Source: Ferruginibacter yonginensis
GTDB taxonomy: Bacteria > Bacteroidota > Bacteroidia > Chitinophagales > Chitinophagaceae
Reading direction: 5' to 3'
NCBI RefSeq assembly: GCF_042651465.1
Contig: NZ_JBHSCZ010000002.1
Location: forward strand, 744,001 to 808,000
Length of the DNA stretch: 64,000 bases
The notes below the pieces were generated by a model, which did not search any database, was not told the DNA's origin, and was given only the letters and a program-made list of their open reading frames with translations. This document shows positions 8,340-17,308 of the stretch, piece after piece. Each line of letters begins with the position of its first letter. Position 1 is the first letter of the stretch. The position numbers and the translations under genes are program-made.

Positions 8340-9545
8340 ATGCATCATTCTTATATAGCTTTTGCCATACCCATGTTTTTATTTTTTATGGGAGTAGAGT
8401 ATTGGTATAGTAAACGAAAAGGCAAAAACTTTTTTCAATTTGCCGAATCGGTTGCTAATATTAATGTAGGTATTGCAGAGCGTTTAATGGATGTTTTTAC
8501 CATTGTACCGTTTTATTATTTCTTCAATTTCATATACCAACATTATGCATTGCTAACAATTGAACCTACTTGGTATACATGGGTGTTATTATTTTTAGCT
8601 ACAGATTTGGTTTGGTACTTTTATCATCGCTTTGCACATGAAATTAATATTTTATGGGCAGCGCACATAGTACACCATCAAAGCGAAGATTTTAACTATA
8701 CAGCCTCTGCTCGTATAACAGTTTTTCAAGCTTCCGTTCGATGTTTGTTTTGGGCTGTATTGCCTCTCATTGGTTTTCCGCCAATAATGATTAGCACATT
8801 TTTATTAATACATGGCATTTACCCTTTTTTTATTCATACACAAACCATTGGTAAGTTGGGTTTTATTGAAAAATTCATGGTTACGCCAAGTCATCATCGA
8901 GTACACCATTCATCAAACCCACAATACCTCGATAAAAATTATGGTGATGTACTTATTATTTGGGATAAAATTTTTGGCACTTTTGTAGAAGAAAAAGAGC
9001 AACCAGTATATGGTTTAACTAAACCAATTAATAGTTATAGTTTTTTGTGGCAGCATTTTCATTATGTATTAGAGCTAGCAGTAGCTTTTAAAAAAGCAGT
9101 AGGTTTTAAACAAAAATGGAAAGTTATTTTTGGTAGCCCCAATAACATCGACCCCAATATTAGAACAGCCCTCGAAAAAGTTTTTTTGCGTAATAAAGTG
9201 GCTACTCAACCTACTAAAGCGCACCAACATTATATTATAGCACAAACCACCATTACGCTAGTAGCATTATTTTGGTTAGTATACAACTATGTTGCATTGC
9301 AAATACCTACTATAAGTTTTACAACTGTGCTCATCATAATAAGCGTTATAAATACAGGCGCAATACTAGAGCAGCAGTCGTGGATTTTTTATTTAGAAAG
9401 TATGCGCTTTTTTATTTTTTTATATTGGATTTGGTATGCGTACCCCACATTTTATACAGCATTTATTATATTACTTTTAGTGGTTACTATTATGTATTAT
9501 TTTAGGCCAATGGAAAGGAGCTACAAAAAAATATTATATCATTAA
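8340..9545 (+). CDS. Sterol desaturase / fatty acid hydroxylase family membrane enzyme
   Basis: 401 residues with multiple membrane segments. The three histidine clusters of the di-iron family are all present: HRFAH (96-100), HIVHH (109-113) and HHRVHH (185-190). These ligate the two irons that activate oxygen for C-H hydroxylation or desaturation of lipids. The long C-terminal half (about residues 290-390) adds four more hydrophobic segments, an architecture seen in the alkylglycerol monooxygenase-like branch. The substrate cannot be read from sequence. It has its own promoter-like leader, so it is probably not part of the cvpA transcript. Confidence 0.85.
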   Translation: MHHSYIAFAIPMFLFFMGVEYWYSKRKGKNFFQFAESVANINVGIAERLMDVFTIVPFYYFFNFIYQHYALLTIEPTWYTWVLLFLATDLVWYFYHRFAHEINILWAAHIVHHQSEDFNYTASARITVFQASVRCLFWAVLPLIGFPPIMISTFLLIHGIYPFFIHTQTIGKLGFIEKFMVTPSHHRVHHSSNPQYLDKNYGDVLIIWDKIFGTFVEEKEQPVYGLTKPINSYSFLWQHFHYVLELAVAFKKAVGFKQKWKVIFGSPNNIDPNIRTALEKVFLRNKVATQPTKAHQHYIIAQTTITLVALFWLVYNYVALQIPTISFTTVLIIISVINTGAILEQQSWIFYLESMRFFIFLYWIWYAYPTFYTAFIILLLVVTIMYYFRPMERSYKKILYH

Positions 9546-9736
9546 TATGTTTTAAATCAACGTAATTTCAAAATTAGTTTCTATATTGACAATGTAAATC
9601 ATTGATTGGAATGTGCTTGTACGCTGTAACACACCCTACAACACAACAAAAAATTAATTTATATATAAACGATAAAACTGCATTTTTGCATTAAACAACG
9701 TATTTTAGCAATTCACAGAATTTTACAATAGAAGGC

Positions 9737-10510
9737 ATGAGCTACGAATTAAAACAAGACGGTAAATTTACTTTTATAGAAGAAGGCGAAGGCGAAGTCT
9801 TGATGTTGTTGCATGGGCTTTTTGGAGCACTCAGTAATTTTCAAGATTTAATTGAACATTTTAGAAAATCATATAAAGTAGTAGTACCTATTTTGCCATT
9901 ACTAGATATGGATTTGTTGCATACCTCTGTGAGTGGTTTAGAAAAATTTGTAAGTCGTTTTATTGAACATCGAAAATACAACGGCATACATTTATTAGGT
10001 AATTCACTAGGTGGGCATGTTGCATTGGTGCATATTTTAAAACATCCACAAAAAATAAAATCACTCATACTTACTGGTAGCTCAGGTTTGTTTGAAAATG
10101 GTATGGGCGATACTTACCCAAAAAGAGGCGATAGAGAATATATCAGAAACAAAACAGCCTATACCTTTTACGACCCAGCTATGGCTACAGAAGAGCTGGT
10201 TGATGAAGTGTTTGAAATAACTAATAACCGTTTAAAAGTTATTAAAATTATTGCCTTAGCAAAAAGCGCTATAAGAAATAATTTGGGCGATGAATTAAAA
10301 GCCATACAACAACCTACTTGTTTAATTTGGGGTAACAATGATAATGTAACGCCTCCATTTGTTGGAGAAGAATTTCATAAGTTAATACCAAATAGTGAAC
10401 TACATTTTATTGATAAATGTGGCCATGCTCCTATGATGGAAGTACCGGATAAGTTCAATGAAATTTTAGATGCTTTTTTGTTAAAAATAAAATCACCTGC
10501 AACGGTTTAA
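9737..10510 (+). CDS. Alpha/beta hydrolase
   Basis: 257 residues with a complete alpha/beta-hydrolase triad: oxyanion region LLHGLFG, nucleophile Ser90 in GNSLGG, acid Asp202 in WGNNDNVTPP, and His230 in CGHAPMMEVP. No signal peptide, so cytoplasmic. The substrate is unknown. In many Bacteroidota this hydrolase precedes the CBS-domain protein and NAD kinase, exactly as here (hydrolase, CBS, BamA-like, NadK), so it marks a conserved neighbourhood. A 191-base gap separates it from the previous gene; I see no clear promoter there. Confidence 0.88.
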   Translation: MSYELKQDGKFTFIEEGEGEVLMLLHGLFGALSNFQDLIEHFRKSYKVVVPILPLLDMDLLHTSVSGLEKFVSRFIEHRKYNGIHLLGNSLGGHVALVHILKHPQKIKSLILTGSSGLFENGMGDTYPKRGDREYIRNKTAYTFYDPAMATEELVDEVFEITNNRLKVIKIIALAKSAIRNNLGDELKAIQQPTCLIWGNNDNVTPPFVGEEFHKLIPNSELHFIDKCGHAPMMEVPDKFNEILDAFLLKIKSPATV

Positions 10511-10571
10511 ATAATTGTATTGTCTAGCATACAATGAATGCGTTTGTTGATGTTGCACTAAAAAGAAACCG

Positions 10572-11234
10572 ATGCTTACAAAAAATTTAATTAACCATAA
10601 TATACCTCGTCTTCAACTACAAGACAGTGTTGGCAAAGCATTGCAATTAATCAATGATTTTAAAATATCGCATTTGCCAGTTGTTGCTGAAAAAAAGTTA
10701 TTAGGGTTAATAAGTGAAGATGATTTGTTAGATGTGGAAGATGAAAAATACACCATCGAAGTGTTGCAAGATTCATTTTTGCAAACCGCTGTGCCTGATA
10801 ATGTACATTTTTTAAACGCTGTAAGCAGTAGTATTCAGCATGATACCAGCATCGTTCCCATCATAAACAGCGAAACTAATTTTGAAGGTGTTATTACTGT
10901 TACTGATATGCTCAAAACGTTGGGCAACTTTTCTGGTGCTGATGAAATAGGTGGTATTATAGTTTTAGAAATGGCTCGTTCTCAATTTGCTATTTCTGAA
11001 ATTAGTAGAATAGTGGAAAGTAATGATAGCACTGTATTACACCTCAATACTACCACTAACCACACTACCGGCTTACTAACCGTAACCTTACATATTAGTA
11101 AAAAAGAAATAGCTTCCATTGTTGCAACTTTCGAACGGTACGATTACGATGTGGTATACTCATACGGTACTGAAAAATTTGAAAATGAAGTAAGCGGCAA
11201 TTATCAAAACCTAATGAATTACTTAGGTATTTAA
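10572..11234 (+). CDS. CBS-domain protein
   Basis: 220 residues. Two CBS motifs fill the N-terminal two thirds: KALQLINDFKISHLPVV...LLGLISEDDLL (about residues 20-60) and HDTSIVPIINSETNFEGVIT followed by VTDMLKTL (about 90-125). The last 80 residues look like an ACT-type or small regulatory fold (TTNHTTGLLTVTLHISKKEI). CBS pairs usually bind adenosine nucleotides and regulate partners. Being next to NAD kinase and a hydrolase is typical of Bacteroidota, but no partner has been shown. It is 61 bases after the hydrolase and probably in the same operon. Confidence 0.85.
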   Translation: MLTKNLINHNIPRLQLQDSVGKALQLINDFKISHLPVVAEKKLLGLISEDDLLDVEDEKYTIEVLQDSFLQTAVPDNVHFLNAVSSSIQHDTSIVPIINSETNFEGVITVTDMLKTLGNFSGADEIGGIIVLEMARSQFAISEISRIVESNDSTVLHLNTTTNHTTGLLTVTLHISKKEIASIVATFERYDYDVVYSYGTEKFENEVSGNYQNLMNYLGI

Positions 11235-11272
11235 CAGCCTCAACACCTGCATGCAACATATTTTTTAGTATA

Positions 11273-12751
11273 TTGAAGTTACAAACATCAACTGCTGCAG
11301 CTACATTGAAACATATTATTACTTATTTATTGGTGGTTATTTTTTGTATTATTCCGTGCCTTGTAAAGGCCCAAGTAATCAATACCAATACAACTATTGA
11401 TTCTACAAAAATTTACGGAGTTGATACTAACAAAGTAAAAATTGTGGGCATTCAAATTACAGGCAACCGCAAAACAAAAGGGTATATCATTTTACGTGAA
11501 GTGCCTTTTGCCGTGGGTGATTCTTTATGGCCTAATCAAACTGCAGTAATATTTAAACAGGCCAGTACCCAAGTGTATAATACCAATTTATTTACTGATG
11601 TTAAAACAACGGCTGTTAATATTGATTCACATAAAATCATCATCAACATTGCGGTAAAAGAAAAGTGGTACATCTACCCAACTCCCCAATTTCAATTGGC
11701 AGATAGAAGTTATAATGAATGGATTAAAACCTATAATGCCGATTTTAATAGGGTTATTTATGGTGTTAAGTTTGCTCACTATAATTTTAGTGGCAGACGT
11801 GATCAGCTAAGGGTATTTTTGCTCAACGGTTATACCCGAAACTATGCGTTTAGCTATAATGCACCATATAGCAACCCTAACTTAACGGAGGGTTTTGCAG
11901 TTGCAGCAAGCTTTTCACAAAATAGAGAAGTGGGCTACAAAATAAATTTTAACAACAAACTTTTAAACTATAAAGAAGATAATTTTATTCGTAATAGTTT
12001 TAGTGTAAGGGGTACTTACAGTAAACGCAATAGTTTTTTTAAACGTACTGCCATCTCGGCTGTATTAAATTATTTGAATGTTGCCGATACCATCGTCTCC
12101 TCAAAATTAAATCCCAATTATTTTGGTGCAAACCGTTCCAACCAAGTGTTTCCTGATTTTGTGTATGCCGTAAGTTATTCAAATACTGATAATATCAATT
12201 ACCCTCGTAAGGGTTTAATTTACGGTTATGGGGTAGCTAAAAGAGGGTTTGGTTTTTCGGGTGGTACCAACAGTTTGGTTTTTTCTGGCACATATTCTAA
12301 ATATATACCGCATGGTAAAAAATGGTTTAGCAATATTACAACCGCAGGTGTACTGAAGTTACCTTTTAAACAAGCCTTTATTAACCAACGTGCCATTGGC
12401 CAAGGCGATTTGAGTTTACGAGGCTTAGAAGTATATTTTATTGATGGGGTTGCGGCTGCAGCCACTAAGTACACACTCACCAAGCAAGTAGCAGCATTTA
12501 ATATAAAAGTTCCATTTAAAATAAAAGCCATTCCGTATGTTCCATTTAAAATATTTGCTAAAGGTTATACCGACGTTGGCTACAGCTATAACACTAAAGA
12601 ATTTGCTACGAGGTTGAGTAACAAGTTTTTATACACAGGCGGTGTAGGTATTGATATTCTTACGTTTTACGATATAGTTATTAAACTAGAGTATAGTTTC
12701 AACCAAATAGGCGAAAAGGGATTATTTTTGTCAACCAACGGTGGTTTTTAA
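11273..12751 (+). CDS. BamA/TamA-like outer membrane protein with a short POTRA region
   Basis: 492 residues if started at the TTG at 11273. A signal peptide (HIITYLLVVIFCIIPCLVKA, then Q) is followed by a single POTRA-like segment (KIVGIQITGNRKTKGYIILR, about residues 55-130) and a C-terminal beta-barrel with SNTDNINYPRKGL and the BamA-type IGQGDLSLRGLE. It is about half the size of BamA and probably a variant insertase or surface-protein translocation factor. No ATG or GTG gives the signal peptide, and there is no in-frame ATG before it, so TTG is the best start. It lies between the CBS gene and nadK, the usual place for this paralogue in Bacteroidota. Confidence 0.78.
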   Translation: MKLQTSTAAATLKHIITYLLVVIFCIIPCLVKAQVINTNTTIDSTKIYGVDTNKVKIVGIQITGNRKTKGYIILREVPFAVGDSLWPNQTAVIFKQASTQVYNTNLFTDVKTTAVNIDSHKIIINIAVKEKWYIYPTPQFQLADRSYNEWIKTYNADFNRVIYGVKFAHYNFSGRRDQLRVFLLNGYTRNYAFSYNAPYSNPNLTEGFAVAASFSQNREVGYKINFNNKLLNYKEDNFIRNSFSVRGTYSKRNSFFKRTAISAVLNYLNVADTIVSSKLNPNYFGANRSNQVFPDFVYAVSYSNTDNINYPRKGLIYGYGVAKRGFGFSGGTNSLVFSGTYSKYIPHGKKWFSNITTAGVLKLPFKQAFINQRAIGQGDLSLRGLEVYFIDGVAAAATKYTLTKQVAAFNIKVPFKIKAIPYVPFKIFAKGYTDVGYSYNTKEFATRLSNKFLYTGGVGIDILTFYDIVIKLEYSFNQIGEKGLFLSTNGGF

Positions 12752-12776
12752 TTTTATAAAACACCATTTCAAAAAA

Positions 12777-13655
12777 ATGAGAATAGCAATATACAGTAGG
12801 GGCATCGAAAATGATCAGTTGAAAGATATTGAGCTATTGTTAATTGAGCTTGAAAAGCATCAAGTAGAACCTGTGTTTTTTCAAGATTTTTTTAATCTTT
12901 TTTACAGTGCTATTAAAATTCCTTGTAAATATTCCACCTTTACCTCTGGCGATGATTTAGATTTATCAATTGATTGTTTGATTAGTTTGGGTGGCGATGG
13001 TACGCTGTTGGACACTGTAACTTTGGTGAAAGATACAGGCATACCAGTACTCGGTATCAATTACGGCCGTTTAGGCTTTTTAGCAAATATTGGTAAAGAA
13101 GAACTACACTCTGCCATAACTGCTTTGGTGCAACGTAAATATGTATTAGATAAAAGAACACTCATACATTTAGATGCGAACATTCCTTTGTTTAATGATA
13201 CACCTTATGCATTGAATGAATTTTCGTTGCACAAAAAAGATACTTCACCCATGATAAAAATTCATACCTATTTAAATGGGGAGTTTTTAAATACTTATTG
13301 GGCCGATGGTTTAATTGTAGCAACACCAACGGGCTCTACAGGCTATTCGTTGAGTTGTAATGGTCCGGTTGTTTTTCCTGATAGTGCAAGTTTTGTTATA
13401 ACACCTGTGGCACCCCACAACTTAAATATTAGGCCTATCATAGTGCCAGATAATACGATAGTTTCTTTTGAAATTGAAGGACGAACAGATGGGTTTTTGT
13501 GTACACTCGATAGTCGCCGTGAGTTAGTATCAAAAGAAGTGCAATTGGCAATAAAAAAAGAAACATTTGGTATTAATTTAATCCGCCTCAACGAAAATAA
13601 TTTTTTACAAACCTTACGCAACAAGCTTTCGTGGGGTTTAGATAAGCGCAACTAA
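12777..13655 (+). CDS. nadK: NAD kinase
   Basis: 292 residues from the ATG at 12777. It phosphorylates NAD to NADP in the cytoplasm. The catalytic GGDGTLLD (72-79), NYGRLGFLANIG, and TPTGSTGYSLSCNGP motifs are all present, as is NEFSLHKKD. The open frame extends upstream to a GTG (12741) that would overlap the preceding gene and add an unrelated dodecapeptide; MRIAIYSRG is the expected N-terminus. The next gene, a sensor kinase, starts one base after this stop, so the two are probably translationally coupled. Confidence 0.95.
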   Translation: MRIAIYSRGIENDQLKDIELLLIELEKHQVEPVFFQDFFNLFYSAIKIPCKYSTFTSGDDLDLSIDCLISLGGDGTLLDTVTLVKDTGIPVLGINYGRLGFLANIGKEELHSAITALVQRKYVLDKRTLIHLDANIPLFNDTPYALNEFSLHKKDTSPMIKIHTYLNGEFLNTYWADGLIVATPTGSTGYSLSCNGPVVFPDSASFVITPVAPHNLNIRPIIVPDNTIVSFEIEGRTDGFLCTLDSRRELVSKEVQLAIKKETFGINLIRLNENNFLQTLRNKLSWGLDKRN

Positions 13656-13656
13656 C

Positions 13657-14634
13657 ATGCAGCTCAAAAAAAATAAAATTCAAAAAGTTATTATTATTTA
13701 CTGGGTATTGCTTGCCTATATTATTGCCGCATTGGTTTGGTGGTTCATTGCACTTGGTAGGCAAAATGAACAAATGAGTCAGTACAAAATTCAAGATTTA
13801 CATAAAGATGATTTTTTGTACACAGAAAAATATAACGCTATCATTAAAGCAAAAAATGTAAAAACAGCCCAGTATGTAGGTGAAGGTGGTACCTTTTTAT
13901 TACTCATTTTAGCAGGCGCTATTTTTGTTTTTAGGGCAGTACGTAGAGAGCTCCGCTTAACCAGAGATCAACAAAATTTTATGATGGCCATTACGCATGA
14001 ATTAAAAACGCCTATTTCAGTGGCCAAGCTAAATTTAGAAACTTTACAAAAACATAAGTTGGCTGAAACACAGCAACAACGGCTGTTGTATAATACCTTG
14101 CAAGAAACCAACCGACTCGATACTTTATGTACCAATTTATTAGTTTCATCGCAAATTGATGGCGGTGGGTATAAAGCCACCAACGATGAGCAAGATTTTT
14201 CTTTTATTGTAAATGATTGTGTGGATCGTTTTATAACAAGGTTTAGTAACAGAATTATTGAAAAAGATATTGCTACAGAAGTGTTTGTAAATGGCGATGC
14301 TTTTTTATTACAAATTGCTATAAGTAACCTCATTGAAAATGCTATTAAATATGCACCTAAAGAAAAACCAATTGTTGTAAAATTATTGAAACAACAAAAC
14401 CAAGCTATTTTACAAGTGGTTGATGAAGGACCAGGCATTGCTGAAGCTGATAAACAACAAGTATTTGAAAAGTTTTACAGAGTAGGTAACGAAGCTACTA
14501 AAAGAGCCAAGGGTACAGGTTTAGGTTTATACCTTACAAGCAGAATAGCATTAGCTCACAAAGGAAAAATTGCGGTAGAAAATAACCCAAAAGGTGGTAG
14601 TATTTTTATTTTATCATTACAAGCTGAAGCTTAA
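13657..14634 (+). CDS. Two-component sensor histidine kinase
   Basis: 325 residues. TM1 is about residues 12-34, a short loop of about 40 residues faces the periplasm, and TM2 is about 76-93. Then comes HisKA with phosphorylatable His114 in AITHELKTP and an HATPase domain with the N box (NLIENAIKYAP), G1 box (VVDEGPGIA), F box (FEKFYRVG) and G2 box (KGTGLGLYL). There is no separate sensor domain, so the stimulus may be sensed in the membrane or through partners. It starts one base after nadK and precedes its response regulator by 11 bases. Confidence 0.92.
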   Translation: MQLKKNKIQKVIIIYWVLLAYIIAALVWWFIALGRQNEQMSQYKIQDLHKDDFLYTEKYNAIIKAKNVKTAQYVGEGGTFLLLILAGAIFVFRAVRRELRLTRDQQNFMMAITHELKTPISVAKLNLETLQKHKLAETQQQRLLYNTLQETNRLDTLCTNLLVSSQIDGGGYKATNDEQDFSFIVNDCVDRFITRFSNRIIEKDIATEVFVNGDAFLLQIAISNLIENAIKYAPKEKPIVVKLLKQQNQAILQVVDEGPGIAEADKQQVFEKFYRVGNEATKRAKGTGLGLYLTSRIALAHKGKIAVENNPKGGSIFILSLQAEA

Positions 14635-14645
14635 ATGTATATAAT

Positions 14646-15350
14646 ATGACAGAAAAAAAGTTTTCAATTTTATTGGTGGAAGATGAAGAAAATCTTCAAG
14701 AAGCTTTAAAATTAAATTTAGAGTTAGAAGGGTATGAAGTAAGCAGTAGTTATGATGGTGCACATGCATTAAAAATGGTAGCACAAGAACATTTTGATTT
14801 AATTATTTTAGATGTAATGTTGCCAGAGCTTGATGGTATCAGTGTTTGTGAAACCATTAGGTTAAACAATAATGAAATTCCTATTTTAATTTTAAGTGCA
14901 AAAAACTCAAGTGCTGATAGGGTGTTGGGTTTAAAAAAAGGTGCTGATGATTACCTCACCAAACCTTTTAATTTAGAAGAGTTGTTATTAAGGGTTTCAA
15001 AGCTTATTAAAAAAAGTGAGCAAATTTCTATTAAGCAACCATTGCCTAATGTATATGAGTTTGGGCCAAACACCATCGATTTTAAAGCAGCAGAATCTTT
15101 CAACAAAGCAGGTGATAAAATTATGCTTACCAAAAAGGAGTTAATGCTATTAAAGTTGCTTATTGAAAATAAAAACGAAGTAGTTACAAGAGAAAAAATT
15201 TTACAAGCAGTATGGGGGTATAATGTGTACCCTACTACACGTACAATTGATAATTTTATTTTAAACTTCCGTAAATATTTTGAAGAAGATAGCAGAAATC
15301 CACGCTATTTCCACTCTGCACGTGGGGTAGGTTATAAGTTTACCGATTAA
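14646..15350 (+). CDS. OmpR/PhoB-type response regulator
   Basis: 234 residues: a receiver domain with acidic pocket VEDEE (11-15), phospho-acceptor Asp56 in LIILDVMLP, Ser84 and Lys106 (TKPF), then a C-terminal winged helix with TRTIDNFILNFRKYFE and ARGVGYKF. It is the cognate partner of the kinase just upstream. The regulon is not deducible. Its stop codon overlaps the stop of the convergent batD gene by four bases, and no terminator separates them. Confidence 0.93.
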   Translation: MTEKKFSILLVEDEENLQEALKLNLELEGYEVSSSYDGAHALKMVAQEHFDLIILDVMLPELDGISVCETIRLNNNEIPILILSAKNSSADRVLGLKKGADDYLTKPFNLEELLLRVSKLIKKSEQISIKQPLPNVYEFGPNTIDFKAAESFNKAGDKIMLTKKELMLLKLLIENKNEVVTREKILQAVWGYNVYPTTRTIDNFILNFRKYFEEDSRNPRYFHSARGVGYKFTD

Positions 15351-17224
15351 ACAAAATGTTTTGCAATTTGCTGTACCAATGTTTGTGCCCTTACATACAT
15401 TTGTTGTAAAGCGTCACTTCGTTCAAATGGGGTGTACAACTGCTGCTCAATTTCGTTGAGCAATGATTGTGTTTCGAGTGTTAATTGGTTTGATACCCCT
15501 TTTTGATCCATCACTGCTATAATATGCTTGGTATTTAGTTGGTGTGGTTCTAATTGCAATTGAGTGGCTAAAAATTGTTTTAACTCCATTTGTAGTAAAA
15601 CGTAAAAATCAACACAGTCAGGCCTTTCAAGGCATTGGTAGGTTTTAGCAAAAGCTTGTTCAATATTTAATATCGGCTTACTGGTTTCAGTTACTGTTTC
15701 ATTTACAATAATATTAGGTTTTATTGCTGGCGCTTTTTTCTGTTGCTGGGCATCTTTTAAAAACCATATAATAATACCAATAATAATAATGCATGCAACA
15801 ATTAAAACAATAATCCATCGGTGTGAAAAAATATAGTTCCACCAACCAGGTTGTTGTACAGTTTGTTGTTGTGCCAAGGCATTTTTTAATTGCTTACCAT
15901 CTCCTTTACTAATGTTTATTGTAATAGGTTTAGATGATACCGTTTTATATTGGGCAGTACTTGGGTTAAAGTAACTAAAAAATACCTCAGGTAAAATGTA
16001 ACTTCCAGAGGCATTCACTGAAAATGGAATTTCAAATGTTTTACTGCCACTTAATGGAATGGTTTCATTATTGATATTGTCCACTACTGTAGGCTCAAAA
16101 GCTTCTATACCAGTTGGCCAGTTAATAGTTGGTGAGGTTAATAATTGCATATTACCCGTACCGTTAATTGTTATAATTAATTTACCTGCTTCATCGGTTG
16201 AAAATGTATTTTTTTCAACAGTAGTTTCAATGTTAAAATCACCAACGGCACCATTAAAATTAGCTGGTTTGCCTAACTCAGGCAATGCCTTCACGTTTAT
16301 TGTGATAGGATTTGTATTGATGGTTATTCGTTCATTTACTACATCAGTACTTGCGATATTATAAGGATTAACATCTTGTTCATTTTCAGCCTTTACAAAT
16401 GAAATATTGTTATCAATGGTAGCTGGTTCAAGTTCAATAGCACCTGCTTGTAAAGGGTACAATTGAGCTTTTCTTAAAGTATACACATCGCATGGCCGCC
16501 CATTAATACTTCCTTTTGATTGTGGGTTGGGTTCATTTTGACGTAGCATATCTATTACAGAAAAGCCATTGAAACTTGGGTTTTTTGTAAGGCTTGTTTC
16601 TGTTCTTAACCGAGTATAAATATTGTATGTTGCTACAATAGGTTCACCCACATAACAACTTGTTTTATTGGTTTCTAATTTAAATTGTAAGTTTCTTTTT
16701 ATTTTATCGGGTATGGTTTCGTTCTTTTTTAAAATGTAATCTTTGTAAGGTTCGGCAACAGGTTGAGGTGAAAATGCATCATCAAATAATGATTGTATAT
16801 TTTGTACATTATTTGCATTGGAATTATTGTTCAGCGTTTTTTTATTGCTTACGGTGATATTTACACTGTTCGTTTTATAATTTTTCCCATCTATCGTTGC
16901 AGTAGCAGGCTGTATTGTAAAGTTGCCTGGTTTTTTGGGTTGTAGGGTATATTGAAATGAAATAATTTGAATGCTAACATTGTTGATGGTATTGCCCTCA
17001 ATCATTTGATCAGGGCCACTAATAATATTAAAATCTTTTAAACTTGGTGGGTTTAATGCATTGATAGTATTACCATTGGTAATGGCTAATTTGTAAGTAA
17101 AGTATTCTGTCTTGCCAATATTAGAGGGAGTTGCAGTTGCTGTAAACTTCGTTTGCGCCAATACCTTGGTACTCCTTGTGCAAAGCGATAACAGTAAAAA
17201 AACAATAGTATACAATTGATGCAT
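15347..17224 (-). CDS. batD: BatD-family (oxygen tolerance) membrane protein
   Basis: About 625 residues starting at the ATG at 17224, with signal peptide HQLYTIVFLLLSLCTRSTKV. The long periplasmic part shows BatD features: TATPSNIGKTEYFTYKLAI, FQYTLQPKKPGNFTIQPA, FSVIDMLRQNEPNPQSKGSI, and the later SGSYILPEVFFSYFNP. One transmembrane helix follows at about residues 470-490 (HRWIIVLIVACIIIIGIIIW), then a cytoplasmic tail. BatD normally accompanies batA/B/C/E and a MoxR ATPase; none of these is in the window, so this copy is solitary. It converges on the response regulator with overlapping stops. Confidence 0.82.
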   Translation of the reverse strand: MHQLYTIVFLLLSLCTRSTKVLAQTKFTATATPSNIGKTEYFTYKLAITNGNTINALNPPSLKDFNIISGPDQMIEGNTINNVSIQIISFQYTLQPKKPGNFTIQPATATIDGKNYKTNSVNITVSNKKTLNNNSNANNVQNIQSLFDDAFSPQPVAEPYKDYILKKNETIPDKIKRNLQFKLETNKTSCYVGEPIVATYNIYTRLRTETSLTKNPSFNGFSVIDMLRQNEPNPQSKGSINGRPCDVYTLRKAQLYPLQAGAIELEPATIDNNISFVKAENEQDVNPYNIASTDVVNERITINTNPITINVKALPELGKPANFNGAVGDFNIETTVEKNTFSTDEAGKLIITINGTGNMQLLTSPTINWPTGIEAFEPTVVDNINNETIPLSGSKTFEIPFSVNASGSYILPEVFFSYFNPSTAQYKTVSSKPITINISKGDGKQLKNALAQQQTVQQPGWWNYIFSHRWIIVLIVACIIIIGIIIWFLKDAQQQKKAPAIKPNIIVNETVTETSKPILNIEQAFAKTYQCLERPDCVDFYVLLQMELKQFLATQLQLEPHQLNTKHIIAVMDQKGVSNQLTLETQSLLNEIEQQLYTPFERSDALQQMYVRAQTLVQQIAKHFV

Positions 17225-17241
17225 GGCCACTAAAATATCTA

Positions 17242-17249
17242 CAAAAATA
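17242..17249 (-). promoter_or_regulatory. Candidate batD promoter -7 element
   Basis: Minus-strand TATTTTTG matches TAnnTTTG, 17 bases upstream of the batD ATG. No convincing -33 element is seen. Confidence 0.35.
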
Positions 17250-17308
17250 AATAAGTATCGTTAGGGTAATTTAATTTTTGTCACAAAAAAAAGGCAACAA
17301 ACTGTTAA

